Notes: a model not told the origin generated them from the sequence alone. A stretch of 12,848 bases of DNA from an uncultured Bacteroidales bacterium (GCA_946619625.1 CAMOMF010000052.1:1-12848); one strand, 5' to 3'; shown: positions 1-7,003, counted from the stretch's first letter. Translations and numbers: made by a program.

Positions 1-1062
1 CTATTTCTCTTTGTTCTCCTTTCTTTGTTTTAATTCCAAAACGGTACGTTCGACCACTTGCTTTAATTGATAGGTTGCAACACCAAGCGGTTTCTGAATA
101 TCCTGCAACGACCACTCCACAACTGTATTTTTTGCCGTTTTGCAGATAATCAACCCAACAGACGGATTGTCCCCTTCGCCTTTCAATAACTTGTCCGCTG
201 CCGTGACATAGAAATTCAATTTGCCCGCAAACTCCGGCATGAACTTAACGGCTTTTAATTCAATAATCACATAACGTTTCTGCGGAATATGATAGAAAAT
301 AAGGTCGGGGAAGAACACTGTTTCATCATCCACACGCAATTCCATCTGCCGTCCCACATAGGCAAAACCTTGCCCCAACTCCAAAAGGAAATGTGTGATA
401 TTAGTCACCAAGGCTTCTTCCAAATCCTTTTCGTCGTAGTCTTGTTTCAACGAGAGGAATTCGAAATGATAGGGGTCTTTAAAGAGTTGTTGAGTCTGTT
501 GGCATTGTTCTGCCGGTAAGGTGCTATCGAAATTAGAAAGGGCTGAACCTTGCGATTGGTATAGCCGAGCGGCTATCTGGTTTTCCAATTTACTGCGGCT
601 CCAACCCTCGTCAGCGACTTTCTTGACATAGAATAGTGCCTCTTCGAGCGAATGACTATGCACAATTATTTCTATATGGTGTTTCCATGCTACATGACTG
701 AATATTTCTGGAAACTCTAAAAGGTCACCAGCTTGGTGACTTTTTGTGATGAATGAATTATAGAAGTTGTACCAACGCTTCATATACTTCACGTTTGTAT
801 ATGAAAAGCCAGTAGAATCGGGGAAAGTCTCGCGCATATCAAGAGCGAATTGTTTCACCACTCCTGCGCCCCAACGGGATTCAGCGCGAAGCGCTACAAG
901 GTCACGCCCCACACTCCAATAGAACTCTAGCATTTCAGAGTTCACCTTGACGATTGCTCGTGCTTGGCTTTCGCGGAAGCGTTTCTTCACATCCGACAAC
1001 CATTGTATGTATTCTTGGTCTGCGATTTTTTCATCGCGATAAACAAAGACAGGTGATTCCAT
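1..1062 (-). CDS. DUF1016 / YhcG-family PDDEXK nuclease
   Basis: This is a complete 353-residue protein with its TAG stop at the very edge of the window. The N-terminal half (about residues 15-165) matches the DUF1016 N-terminal helical domain, with the hallmark stretch YWSVGRDL near 48-55 and WGAGVVKQFALDM near 64-76. The C-terminal half (about 195-340) is a PDDEXK nuclease-like fold. E215/E216 lie in its first helix, PDLIFYH carries D253, and IELKAVKF carries E268 and K270, so the D...ExK catalytic signature is intact. The family (E. coli YhcG and relatives) is often found inside type I restriction-modification loci, and its molecular role there is not settled. The gene follows hsdM after 42 bp on the same strand with no visible terminator, so it is probably co-transcribed. 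Its GC content is clearly lower than that of the polysaccharide genes. Family assignment is confident. A role as a DNA or RNA nuclease in defence is inference. Confidence 0.88.
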   Translation of the reverse strand: MESPVFVYRDEKIADQEYIQWLSDVKKRFRESQARAIVKVNSEMLEFYWSVGRDLVALRAESRWGAGVVKQFALDMRETFPDSTGFSYTNVKYMKRWYNFYNSFITKSHQAGDLLEFPEIFSHVAWKHHIEIIVHSHSLEEALFYVKKVADEGWSRSKLENQIAARLYQSQGSALSNFDSTLPAEQCQQTQQLFKDPYHFEFLSLKQDYDEKDLEEALVTNITHFLLELGQGFAYVGRQMELRVDDETVFFPDLIFYHIPQKRYVIIELKAVKFMPEFAGKLNFYVTAADKLLKGEGDNPSVGLIICKTAKNTVVEWSLQDIQKPLGVATYQLKQVVERTVLELKQRKENKEK

Positions 1063-1104
1063 TTCCTATTGTATTAATTTATCCTACGCAATCAAACTTA
1101 ATCT

Positions 1105-3447
1105 TCAAAATCCCATTTGTTTGAGGAACGCCTTGACTTTGGCTTCGGCATCAGTTGTTTGTTGCTCCATCTCCGGCAGTGTATGAACATAGCGCTGATG
1201 GAGAGCGAGCACTTGTGTGGTCATATCTTGTGAGACGCGCGCCATCTCACCAAGCAGGCGAGTTTCAAGTGTTGTCAGCCATTTGTCCTCTACTACCATG
1301 TGGCAAACATTATCCTCGGAAAGTGTCGCATATTTTGCTACAACTGCATCTGTGAGGTGCTTCGTGGCGGCTTTGATGTCGGCTTTGAGTTGTTTTTCTT
1401 GTTTCTTGGCTTCCTTGTATGCTTTGGTATCCTCGTAATCTTCCTCACTTTCGAGTTCTTCTATCTGTCCCTGGATTTCCTCTAACTTGGCTTGCAAATC
1501 CAAGATGTGCATTTCGTCTGCTGCGAAGAATTTGTTCACGACCACAGAGACTGGCAAGAGGTCGCTTTCCATGTCTGCATACGTAGGGTTCTTCTTGGGC
1601 TCATAGTTTACGGTCTTAGCTTTCTTGTTAACCTTTTGCACCAAAGCGGGATGGAGCTCTACATGCCAACCATCTCGAGAGATGATGTAGCAATCATCCT
1701 GCATGGTCTCGTTCCAGTACTCCATAAGCAGTTGGTATGCATTGTAGGGATTAACCAGGCAGTCGGTTTGTTTGAGTTCTTCCAACAATTCGCTTCCCCA
1801 CAATTCGATGAGTTGCTTTGGCTCACAGCCAATGTTCAGCGAGAGCATCTCTTCGCAGTGGCTATCGGCAAAGGCTTTCACACCCGACAAATAGCGCTCG
1901 CGCTGCTGCTGGAACGATTCGTCTTGCTCTATAACACGTGTGATGTTTTCTTCGGGAATAGCCAATTGGTAAAAGTCGGAGTTGACAGATTGGAAGAGTT
2001 TGGCCTTGAGCGTGCCGCATGCTTTCCACATATGGGCGAGAACTTCTTCTACATCGTACTTTGGCAGACCACCATGCAGGTGAGCGTAGATGTTCTGAAC
2101 AATCTCTTTGTCCTCCGGCGCAATATATCGGGGGATGTTCAGGTTGAAGTCGTTCCGTTCAATCTCCTCGTAAGGCACCAATCGGGCGTAATGAGGGATG
2201 TCCTTGTGTGCGCGCCACGTGTCCACGATTTGGCGGATATCCTGCTCGCGTAGGCGGTTCTTGGGACCGTCTTTCATAAAGCCCTCTTTGGCATCAATCA
2301 TAAAGATGCCTTTCGATGTAGAAGCTTGCGCTTTGTTGATGATTATCAGACAAGCGGGAATGCCTGTACCAAAGAAGATGTTGCTTGGTAAACCGATGAT
2401 ACCAGAGATGATATGGCGCTCTATCAAGTGGCGACGGATGTCGGCTTCGGTATTACCACGGAAGAGGACACCATGAGGCAAGATACATGCCGCTTTGCCA
2501 TCGGATTTGAGTGAACGAACAATATGCAACAGGAATGCGTAGTCACCGCAGCCGTCGGGAGGCACAGGAGCCAGACCTGTCATATTTCCCCAACGCCCAT
2601 AGCGGTCGTTCTCGTTGGTGGAGGTCATCCAGCCCTTCTTGGAGAAAGGAGGATTGGCCACAACATAATCAAACTGCATCAGTTGCGTATCGTTAATCTT
2701 GTGTTGTGGGTTGTTGAGCGTATCGCCTTGAATCAATTCTGCATCGGGAATGCCATGGATAATCATCGACATCTTGGCCATACCGATGGTGGCGTTGTCG
2801 AACTCCTGCCCTTCGAGCGAGACCTCGCCCTGCGCTTCGGCACGTGCTCTCAACAGGAGAGAGCCGGAACCGCAAGTAGGGTCGTAGATGGTAATCTGGC
2901 GACGAGTATCTTCGGAGATACCCACAACCTTGGCCATCACGCGACTAACCTCAGCTGGGGTGTAGAACTGACCTTTACTCTTGCCGGATTGTGAGGCAAA
3001 ATTGCGCATCAAGTATTCGTAAGCATCACCAATCAGATCATCGTCTGCCGCACGGTTGTTGGAGAAATCGAGGTTCTTGTTCTCAAACACAGCAATAAGT
3101 CGGCTCAACGTCTCAATCTTGTCCTTGTCCTTGCCCAACTTTTGGTCATCGTCAAAGTCCGCATTGGTAATCACGCCCTGCAGGTCGTTGGCATCTGCAA
3201 TCTTACGAATGATTGTGTTCATCGCATCGCCAATGCCCGGCTTGTTCTTCAGCTTTACCATGTCGGCAAAACTGCAGCCTTCCGGCAGGTTAATCATGGA
3301 TGCTGGGTCCTTGGCCTTGTCGGAGATGTACTTGATGAAGAGGATGACGAGCACGTAGTCTTTGTACTGACTTGCGTCCATGCTTCCTCTGAGCACATCG
3401 CAACTTGCCCAAAGCAAACTGTATAGTTGAGATTTCTTTATTGCCAT
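1105..3447 (-). CDS. hsdM: Type I restriction-modification DNA methyltransferase subunit (HsdM)
   Basis: This 780-residue N6-adenine DNA methyltransferase is the modification subunit of a type I system. It transfers methyl from S-adenosylmethionine to adenine at sites chosen by HsdS. The N-terminal helical HsdM domain spans about residues 5-150. The catalytic core then shows GQFYTP (159-164), the SAM-binding motif DPTCGSGS (189-196) and the catalytic NPPF (265-268), all intact. Canonical HsdM is roughly 500-550 residues, so there is a long extra C-terminal part. It includes a charged helical, probably coiled-coil stretch at about 648-698 and may mediate contacts with HsdS or partner proteins. 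ATG at 3447 lies 6 nt after the stop of the GIY-YIG/EVE gene, so the two are surely one transcript, and a YhcG-like nuclease follows. HsdS and HsdR are not in the window, so neither the specificity nor the presence of restriction can be read here. Confidence 0.95.
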   Translation of the reverse strand: MAIKKSQLYSLLWASCDVLRGSMDASQYKDYVLVILFIKYISDKAKDPASMINLPEGCSFADMVKLKNKPGIGDAMNTIIRKIADANDLQGVITNADFDDDQKLGKDKDKIETLSRLIAVFENKNLDFSNNRAADDDLIGDAYEYLMRNFASQSGKSKGQFYTPAEVSRVMAKVVGISEDTRRQITIYDPTCGSGSLLLRARAEAQGEVSLEGQEFDNATIGMAKMSMIIHGIPDAELIQGDTLNNPQHKINDTQLMQFDYVVANPPFSKKGWMTSTNENDRYGRWGNMTGLAPVPPDGCGDYAFLLHIVRSLKSDGKAACILPHGVLFRGNTEADIRRHLIERHIISGIIGLPSNIFFGTGIPACLIIINKAQASTSKGIFMIDAKEGFMKDGPKNRLREQDIRQIVDTWRAHKDIPHYARLVPYEEIERNDFNLNIPRYIAPEDKEIVQNIYAHLHGGLPKYDVEEVLAHMWKACGTLKAKLFQSVNSDFYQLAIPEENITRVIEQDESFQQQRERYLSGVKAFADSHCEEMLSLNIGCEPKQLIELWGSELLEELKQTDCLVNPYNAYQLLMEYWNETMQDDCYIISRDGWHVELHPALVQKVNKKAKTVNYEPKKNPTYADMESDLLPVSVVVNKFFAADEMHILDLQAKLEEIQGQIEELESEEDYEDTKAYKEAKKQEKQLKADIKAATKHLTDAVVAKYATLSEDNVCHMVVEDKWLTTLETRLLGEMARVSQDMTTQVLALHQRYVHTLPEMEQQTTDAEAKVKAFLKQMGF

Positions 3448-3453
3448 ATGTTA

Positions 3454-4269
3454 TTAAAAGTTTTCCTCTATGTAATTCTTCAGCTCTGCATATCCGTGGT
3501 ACGACAGATTCAATGCTCCGCGAGGCGCAATCTTCATGCCATGACTCATCAGGTGAGGAAGGCTAAGGCGACTGCTACGGGTCTCACCAATCATGCGGAG
3601 GCGTGCATAGCGATTGTGCTCTTTCAAAGTCTTGATGTCGTTCTTGTCAACATAGAACTCTTCCTCGACATTCATCGCCGGGCTGTATTGGAGTTCAGAG
3701 TCTACCACCTCGAACTTATACCTGATAGCACTGTCAGGGTTGGAACTATAGATATAGCCAATGTCACCCTTGTGGAAATTGTAGTGCTGCGACCAATAGA
3801 CCTCGCCATATTTCTTGAAGCAACCTTCCAAGTCGAAGAACTTCTGATTGCATGGAATCATCCAGACACGATTCTCACCCTCAGAACTGCGAGAAGCCAT
3901 GTGTCCTTTCTCGGACTCATCCACGATGTCTTTCTTGTAGACCTCGTCAATCACAGCATCGTCAATCACGAGCGACACATCCTTGAAGATATCCAATGCT
4001 TCTTCGGGTTTGACATTGAAGAACTCGCGATTGTTGCGGATACGGAGGTTGGTGAAACGCTCGATATAGCGATGCACGAGTTTTTCTGCCTCGTTGTACT
4101 TGACAGTTTTCATCGTGGCGAAGATCTCGAAGGGCAAAGGCACAGCAGTATTGTCCAGTTCTTTGCTCCGTACGTCGACAGGGCGTGAGCTCTTGCCAAT
4201 CTTCACCCAATCCTCGCGGAAACTGGGGTTGGTGAGGATATACACATAACCGGGTTCGTTGTTCTTCAT
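3454..4269 (-). CDS. GIY-YIG (T5orf172-like) nuclease fused to an EVE domain
   Basis: This is a 271-residue two-domain protein and the first gene of the restriction-modification operon. Residues about 7-100 look like a GIY-YIG superfamily domain of the T5orf172/MUG113 type: GYVYIL (7-12) stands for GIY, WVKIGKSSRP (21-30) for YIG, and NREFFNV (80-86) carries the expected late acidic residue E82. Residues about 134-260 resemble an EVE (PUA-like) domain, opening with VWMIPCNQKFFDL and continuing through KGDIGYIY. EVE domains are known or proposed readers of modified bases and are often fused to restriction nucleases. The start at 4269 is preferred over an upstream ATG at 4335, because the upstream stretch overlaps a strong promoter and is low-complexity and hydrophobic. 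It ends 6 nt before hsdM. A role as a modification-dependent restriction enzyme is inference. The GIY-YIG call is good, and the EVE call is moderately strong. Confidence 0.78.
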   Translation of the reverse strand: MKNNEPGYVYILTNPSFREDWVKIGKSSRPVDVRSKELDNTAVPLPFEIFATMKTVKYNEAEKLVHRYIERFTNLRIRNNREFFNVKPEEALDIFKDVSLVIDDAVIDEVYKKDIVDESEKGHMASRSSEGENRVWMIPCNQKFFDLEGCFKKYGEVYWSQHYNFHKGDIGYIYSSNPDSAIRYKFEVVDSELQYSPAMNVEEEFYVDKNDIKTLKEHNRYARLRMIGETRSSRLSLPHLMSHGMKIAPRGALNLSYHGYAELKNYIEENF

Positions 4270-4304
4270 AATGTCATTATTTGTATTAGTTCCCAAATCG
4301 CCTG

Positions 4305-4336
4305 CAAAGTTACAAAAAATAATTGACATATACAAA
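4305..4336 (-). promoter_or_regulatory. Bacteroidetes-type promoter of the restriction-modification operon
   Basis: Read on the minus strand, a -33 box TTTG (4336-4333) is followed after 20 nt by TAACTTTG (4312-4305). This matches the Bacteroidetes sigma factor consensus TTTG / TAnnTTTG at its normal spacing. Transcription would begin near 4298, giving a leader of about 30 nt before the ATG at 4269. The position also supports that ATG, since the alternative start at 4335 would lie inside the -33 box. Confidence 0.7.
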
Positions 4337-4340
4337 TAAT

Positions 4341-4358
4341 TTTGTACAATTGTACAAA
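4341..4358. promoter_or_regulatory. 18-bp perfect palindrome, putative operator
   Basis: The sequence TTTGTACAATTGTACAAA is its own reverse complement over all 18 bases. It sits 4 bp upstream of the -33 box of the operon promoter. It also shares the TTTG of a second TAACTTTG (4362-4355, minus strand), which lacks a good -33 partner. A dimeric regulator bound here could control the restriction-modification operon. No candidate regulator gene is visible in the window. The palindrome is certain and its function is inference. Confidence 0.5.
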
Positions 4359-4409
4359 GTTAGCAATATTTCCGAACCTTTCTCTGTAGTCTGACCACCT
4401 ATTGAAGAA

Positions 4410-4535
4410 CTATTCAATGAATTTCCAATGGTCGATTGTATCGGCTCGGAAATAACGGTACTCGGCTTCCTTGATGGAAACTGTAAAAGGAGAAAAAGAG
4501 ATGGATGAAATGATATCAATTTGTAAATTAACCAT
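4410..4535 (-). pseudogene. Small protein-like open frame, possible gene remnant
   Basis: An ATG at 4535 opens a 41-codon frame ending in TAG at 4410. The second half has ordinary protein composition (KEAEYRYFRADTIDHWKFIE) instead of the AT-rich noise around it. The same frame after the TAG continues with FFNRWSDYRERFGNIANFV before degenerating across the promoter region. I do not recognise a family. It may be the tail of a decayed gene interrupted by a nonsense mutation, a real small protein, or chance. There is no recognisable promoter for it, and the ATG lies directly after a hairpin. Confidence 0.25.
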
Positions 4536-4538
4536 ACC

Positions 4539-4568
4539 GGGTACGCAGGCACGGAGACCTGCATACCC
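4539..4568 (-). terminator. Hairpin downstream of the lyase gene, possible terminator
   Basis: GGGTACGCAGG (4539-4549) and CCTGCATACCC (4558-4568) form an 11-bp inverted repeat with a single mismatch in DNA. In RNA that position can be a G-U wobble only in plus-strand transcripts; in minus-strand RNA it is an A-C mismatch. The loop is 8 nt. It lies about 40 bp past the lyase stop, where the polysaccharide operon should end. On the minus strand no U-run follows, so it is not a textbook intrinsic terminator. It could act in 3'-end processing, or be a copy of a dispersed palindromic repeat. Confidence 0.4.
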
Positions 4569-4572
4569 AATA

Positions 4573-4620
4573 ACAATTAAACAATTAAACGATTAAACGA
4601 TTAAACGATTTAACGTTTTA
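4573..4620. repeat. 8-bp tandem repeat array, six units
   Basis: Six consecutive octamers occur in plus-strand phase: ACAATTAA twice, ACGATTAA twice, ACGATTTA, then ACGTTTTA. The array runs over the lyase stop codon into its last codons. The units diverge steadily toward the gene, as in a slippage-grown microsatellite. On the minus strand each unit contains TAA, and since 8 is not a multiple of 3 the array provides stops in several frames. Confidence 0.85.
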
Positions 4621-7003
4621 ACATTTTCTGTCCGGTGAGGGAGTAAGTGGTGCCATCGGGCAGAATGATACATAAGGTGCCGTTCCTGAGCACTTTGCGC
4701 GGAGAGGGGTATGCCGGAACCTGCGTGAGAGAGGTGCCGGTGGACATGCCCAGCAGGTAGTAGATGGCGTTCTCTATCAACTGCAATCCTGCATCGGTGA
4801 GGTGGGCGGTGGAATACTCGGAAATGCCGAGCATGAGCAGGGGTTGCTCGAACGTGTTGCCACCCACCGATGCACCAGCGGGAAACTCCGTGAGAGTGGA
4901 GTAGGCGGAGGTGGATGCCGGCGCTGCTATTTCCACCTGACCATGTGCGTCCTGCCATGACGAGACCGCCGTGACCGCGTTGGTATTGCAGTTTGAGAAA
5001 AGTGTGAGCGTGTTGCCGCCCTCCAATGTGATGCCGTTGAAAACGGGGTGGTTGGGGTTGCTGACACCGATGGCAAGGTCCTGCGTATTGACGGGACTGC
5101 CCCAGTTCCATACCGCCGGTTTGAACAGGAACGGCTTGAGTACCAGCATGGGCTTGTTGTACCCTTTCAGGGAAGTGTATGCCGCAGCGCCGGAGTTGGG
5201 GGCGGGACCGAGCACGAGAACATCGTAAGCGGAATAGTCGTTGTCAGCGTCTGTAGCGCTGAGTTCGGTCAGCACGATAGAGTCGGACGTGGCAAGGTAG
5301 TCGAGCATTCTTTCGTCAGAGGCGCTCTGGATAGTGGTGACCCATCCCACCCGTTTGCAGTTGTCGGGGCGGACGTGTATGACTGCCGTTGCCGTCACGT
5401 TCAGCGAGTCTGCCGTTGTGGTGACGGTGATGTTGTAAGTGCCCGGCTCGGCGATGGCACCTGTAAACGTGACGGTTTTGTTGGTATTGGATATCTTATG
5501 GTTGATGCCGTCCGGTCGCGTGTTGGTGGGCTTGTTGTCGGTTCCGACCCATGCGAACACTACGGGTGCGATGGAGTCGCCCGCCATGATCCACTGTTCC
5601 TCCGGACCGGAAGAGACGAAGACGGCAGGTCGGATGACGCCATCCGCCTCGAAACAGCCGAGGTCAGGCGCGGTGCCGGTGTAGGTCAGTCCCACATCTG
5701 TGCCGGCATTGACCAGGTCGGAACCTGTTGCCAAGTGGAAGAGGGTGTTGTGGCCGGTTGCCAGCAAAGAGAAAAGTGTCAGGTCGCCGTCTGCAAGCCG
5801 TGGCTGGAGAATCTGGGTGGTGTCCAGCGACAGAAAATCAGAGGCAGTAAGCGTCACCCCGGTGCCCGGGTTCCACGTGTTGTGGTCGTTCATAAGAGTG
5901 GTTGCGGCACTGGTGGCAATGCCTGCGGACAGGGGGTAACTGATATTGTTCTGAATAGTGAGAGTGCCACTGCCGGTGGAGAACCCGAAATTGGTACCAT
6001 TGGCATAACCGGTGTTGTTGAACACGCGCATGGCACCGTCATCGTTGTTTTGGTCAAACCCGCGGACGGTGTTGCCGACTGCCAGGCAATGGTGGATGAG
6101 TACGTTGTGTTGGGTGTAGTCTCCACCCAACTTGAAACCGTTGCCATTGCCCATATTGGGGAACCGGTCAAGAGTGATTGTGACGGTAGTGCCATATCGG
6201 GAAGTGATGGTGGTGCCATTGCGCTGGTCGAACCAGTTTTTGTCGGTGTTGTAGCGCGGGTGTCCCTGCATGTTGTACGTGGCGGGACCGTTCTGATAGC
6301 AGATACAGTTCTCGATGACCGTCTCCGAAGTGGAGACGCGCTGGTAGAAATCCCAACCGTCATCGGAGTTGTTCCAAGCGCGGCACCCTATATAATGGTT
6401 GCCTGCACCGGTGAACTGCTTGTCGGCAAAACCGTCGGCGTTGCCGCCGTAATTGGCAATACTGCCACCACTCATGGTCTGATAATCAAAATTGTCGTGA
6501 CTGTCCACGTTCTTGATGATATTGTGCCCGCCGTTTTTCATCTGACAGCCTGTGTCCGCCGAGCCATATATATCCAAACGCTCGAACAGGCAGTAACTGC
6601 CCTCGTTGTAGAGGTTGTTTTTGCCCGAATAACGTAGCGTCAGGTCCCGGAGGTGCAGGTAGGTGCAGTTGGAACCGATTTGCAGTCCGCGTGTGCCGTA
6701 TGGAGTGCTGCGGAAATCCAGAATGGCGGTCTCGCCCGGATAGCCGGAGATGACCATATATCGTGAGGTGGAAGTGCCACTTTTGCCGGAAATCTTGGTG
6801 TTGCCCAGATTGTATTGTCCGCCAAGCAGGTACAGCGTGTCGCCACCGGCAGACAGTTTGCTGATACCGTCCTGAAATGAGCATGGAGTGGAGTAGGAAC
6901 GACCATTGCCATTGCCCGTAGGCGAGCAATAATACGTTGTGGCGTTCAGCAGGTGGGTGCTACATAGTAACAAAAAGCCGAGTGTGATGTGTAAGTGCTT
7001 CAT
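4610..7003 (-). CDS. Secreted parallel beta-helix polysaccharide lyase-like protein (PL9 type)
   Basis: This is a 797-residue exported protein. A signal peptide (residues 1-21, core ITLGFLLLCSTHLL, likely cut after LLNA) lacks a lipobox. Residues about 22-455 form a right-handed beta-helix of the PL9 pectate-lyase type. The calcium-site pattern of Erwinia Pel9A is conserved: D190 in NADGF, then D214, D215 and D218 in NNSDDGWDF at the same spacing. GFKLGG supplies the likely catalytic base K291, with a longer intervening loop. An Ig-like domain (about 460-545), a Rossmann-like region resembling ThuA/glutamine-amidotransferase-like folds (about 549-752), and a short tail (KVLRNGTLCI...TGQKM) like those of many secreted Bacteroidales proteins follow. 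Its ATG overlaps the preceding glycosyltransferase stop (ATGA). Elimination-type cleavage of a uronic-acid polysaccharide is inferred from the family. Substrate is unknown, and its location suggests the cell's own exopolysaccharide. Confidence 0.85.
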   Translation of the reverse strand: MKHLHITLGFLLLCSTHLLNATTYYCSPTGNGNGRSYSTPCSFQDGISKLSAGGDTLYLLGGQYNLGNTKISGKSGTSTSRYMVISGYPGETAILDFRSTPYGTRGLQIGSNCTYLHLRDLTLRYSGKNNLYNEGSYCLFERLDIYGSADTGCQMKNGGHNIIKNVDSHDNFDYQTMSGGSIANYGGNADGFADKQFTGAGNHYIGCRAWNNSDDGWDFYQRVSTSETVIENCICYQNGPATYNMQGHPRYNTDKNWFDQRNGTTITSRYGTTVTITLDRFPNMGNGNGFKLGGDYTQHNVLIHHCLAVGNTVRGFDQNNDDGAMRVFNNTGYANGTNFGFSTGSGTLTIQNNISYPLSAGIATSAATTLMNDHNTWNPGTGVTLTASDFLSLDTTQILQPRLADGDLTLFSLLATGHNTLFHLATGSDLVNAGTDVGLTYTGTAPDLGCFEADGVIRPAVFVSSGPEEQWIMAGDSIAPVVFAWVGTDNKPTNTRPDGINHKISNTNKTVTFTGAIAEPGTYNITVTTTADSLNVTATAVIHVRPDNCKRVGWVTTIQSASDERMLDYLATSDSIVLTELSATDADNDYSAYDVLVLGPAPNSGAAAYTSLKGYNKPMLVLKPFLFKPAVWNWGSPVNTQDLAIGVSNPNHPVFNGITLEGGNTLTLFSNCNTNAVTAVSSWQDAHGQVEIAAPASTSAYSTLTEFPAGASVGGNTFEQPLLMLGISEYSTAHLTDAGLQLIENAIYYLLGMSTGTSLTQVPAYPSPRKVLRNGTLCIILPDGTTYSLTGQKMLKR

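Noticed and set aside
1492..2253. Plus-strand open frame of 253 codons opposite hsdM
   Set aside because: It lies wholly inside an intact methyltransferase gene on the other strand. No family motifs and no promoter are visible.
3427..4188. Plus-strand open frame of 253 codons opposite the GIY-YIG/EVE gene
   Set aside because: Antisense shadow. The minus-strand frame has recognisable domains and a promoter, and this one has neither.
4355..4362. Second TAACTTTG as an independent promoter
   Set aside because: No TTTG is found at the proper distance upstream, so it is probably incidental to the palindrome.
4310..4576. 88-codon minus-strand frame in the gap
   Set aside because: It is hydrophobic low-complexity text crossing the hairpin and promoter. 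A different frame in the same stretch looks more protein-like.
5048..6637. Long plus-strand open frame (529 codons) opposite the lyase gene
   Set aside because: It mirrors a real, well-supported secreted beta-helix gene. Its translation is rich in V, G, R and C without any domain text, so it is a strand shadow in GC-rich DNA.
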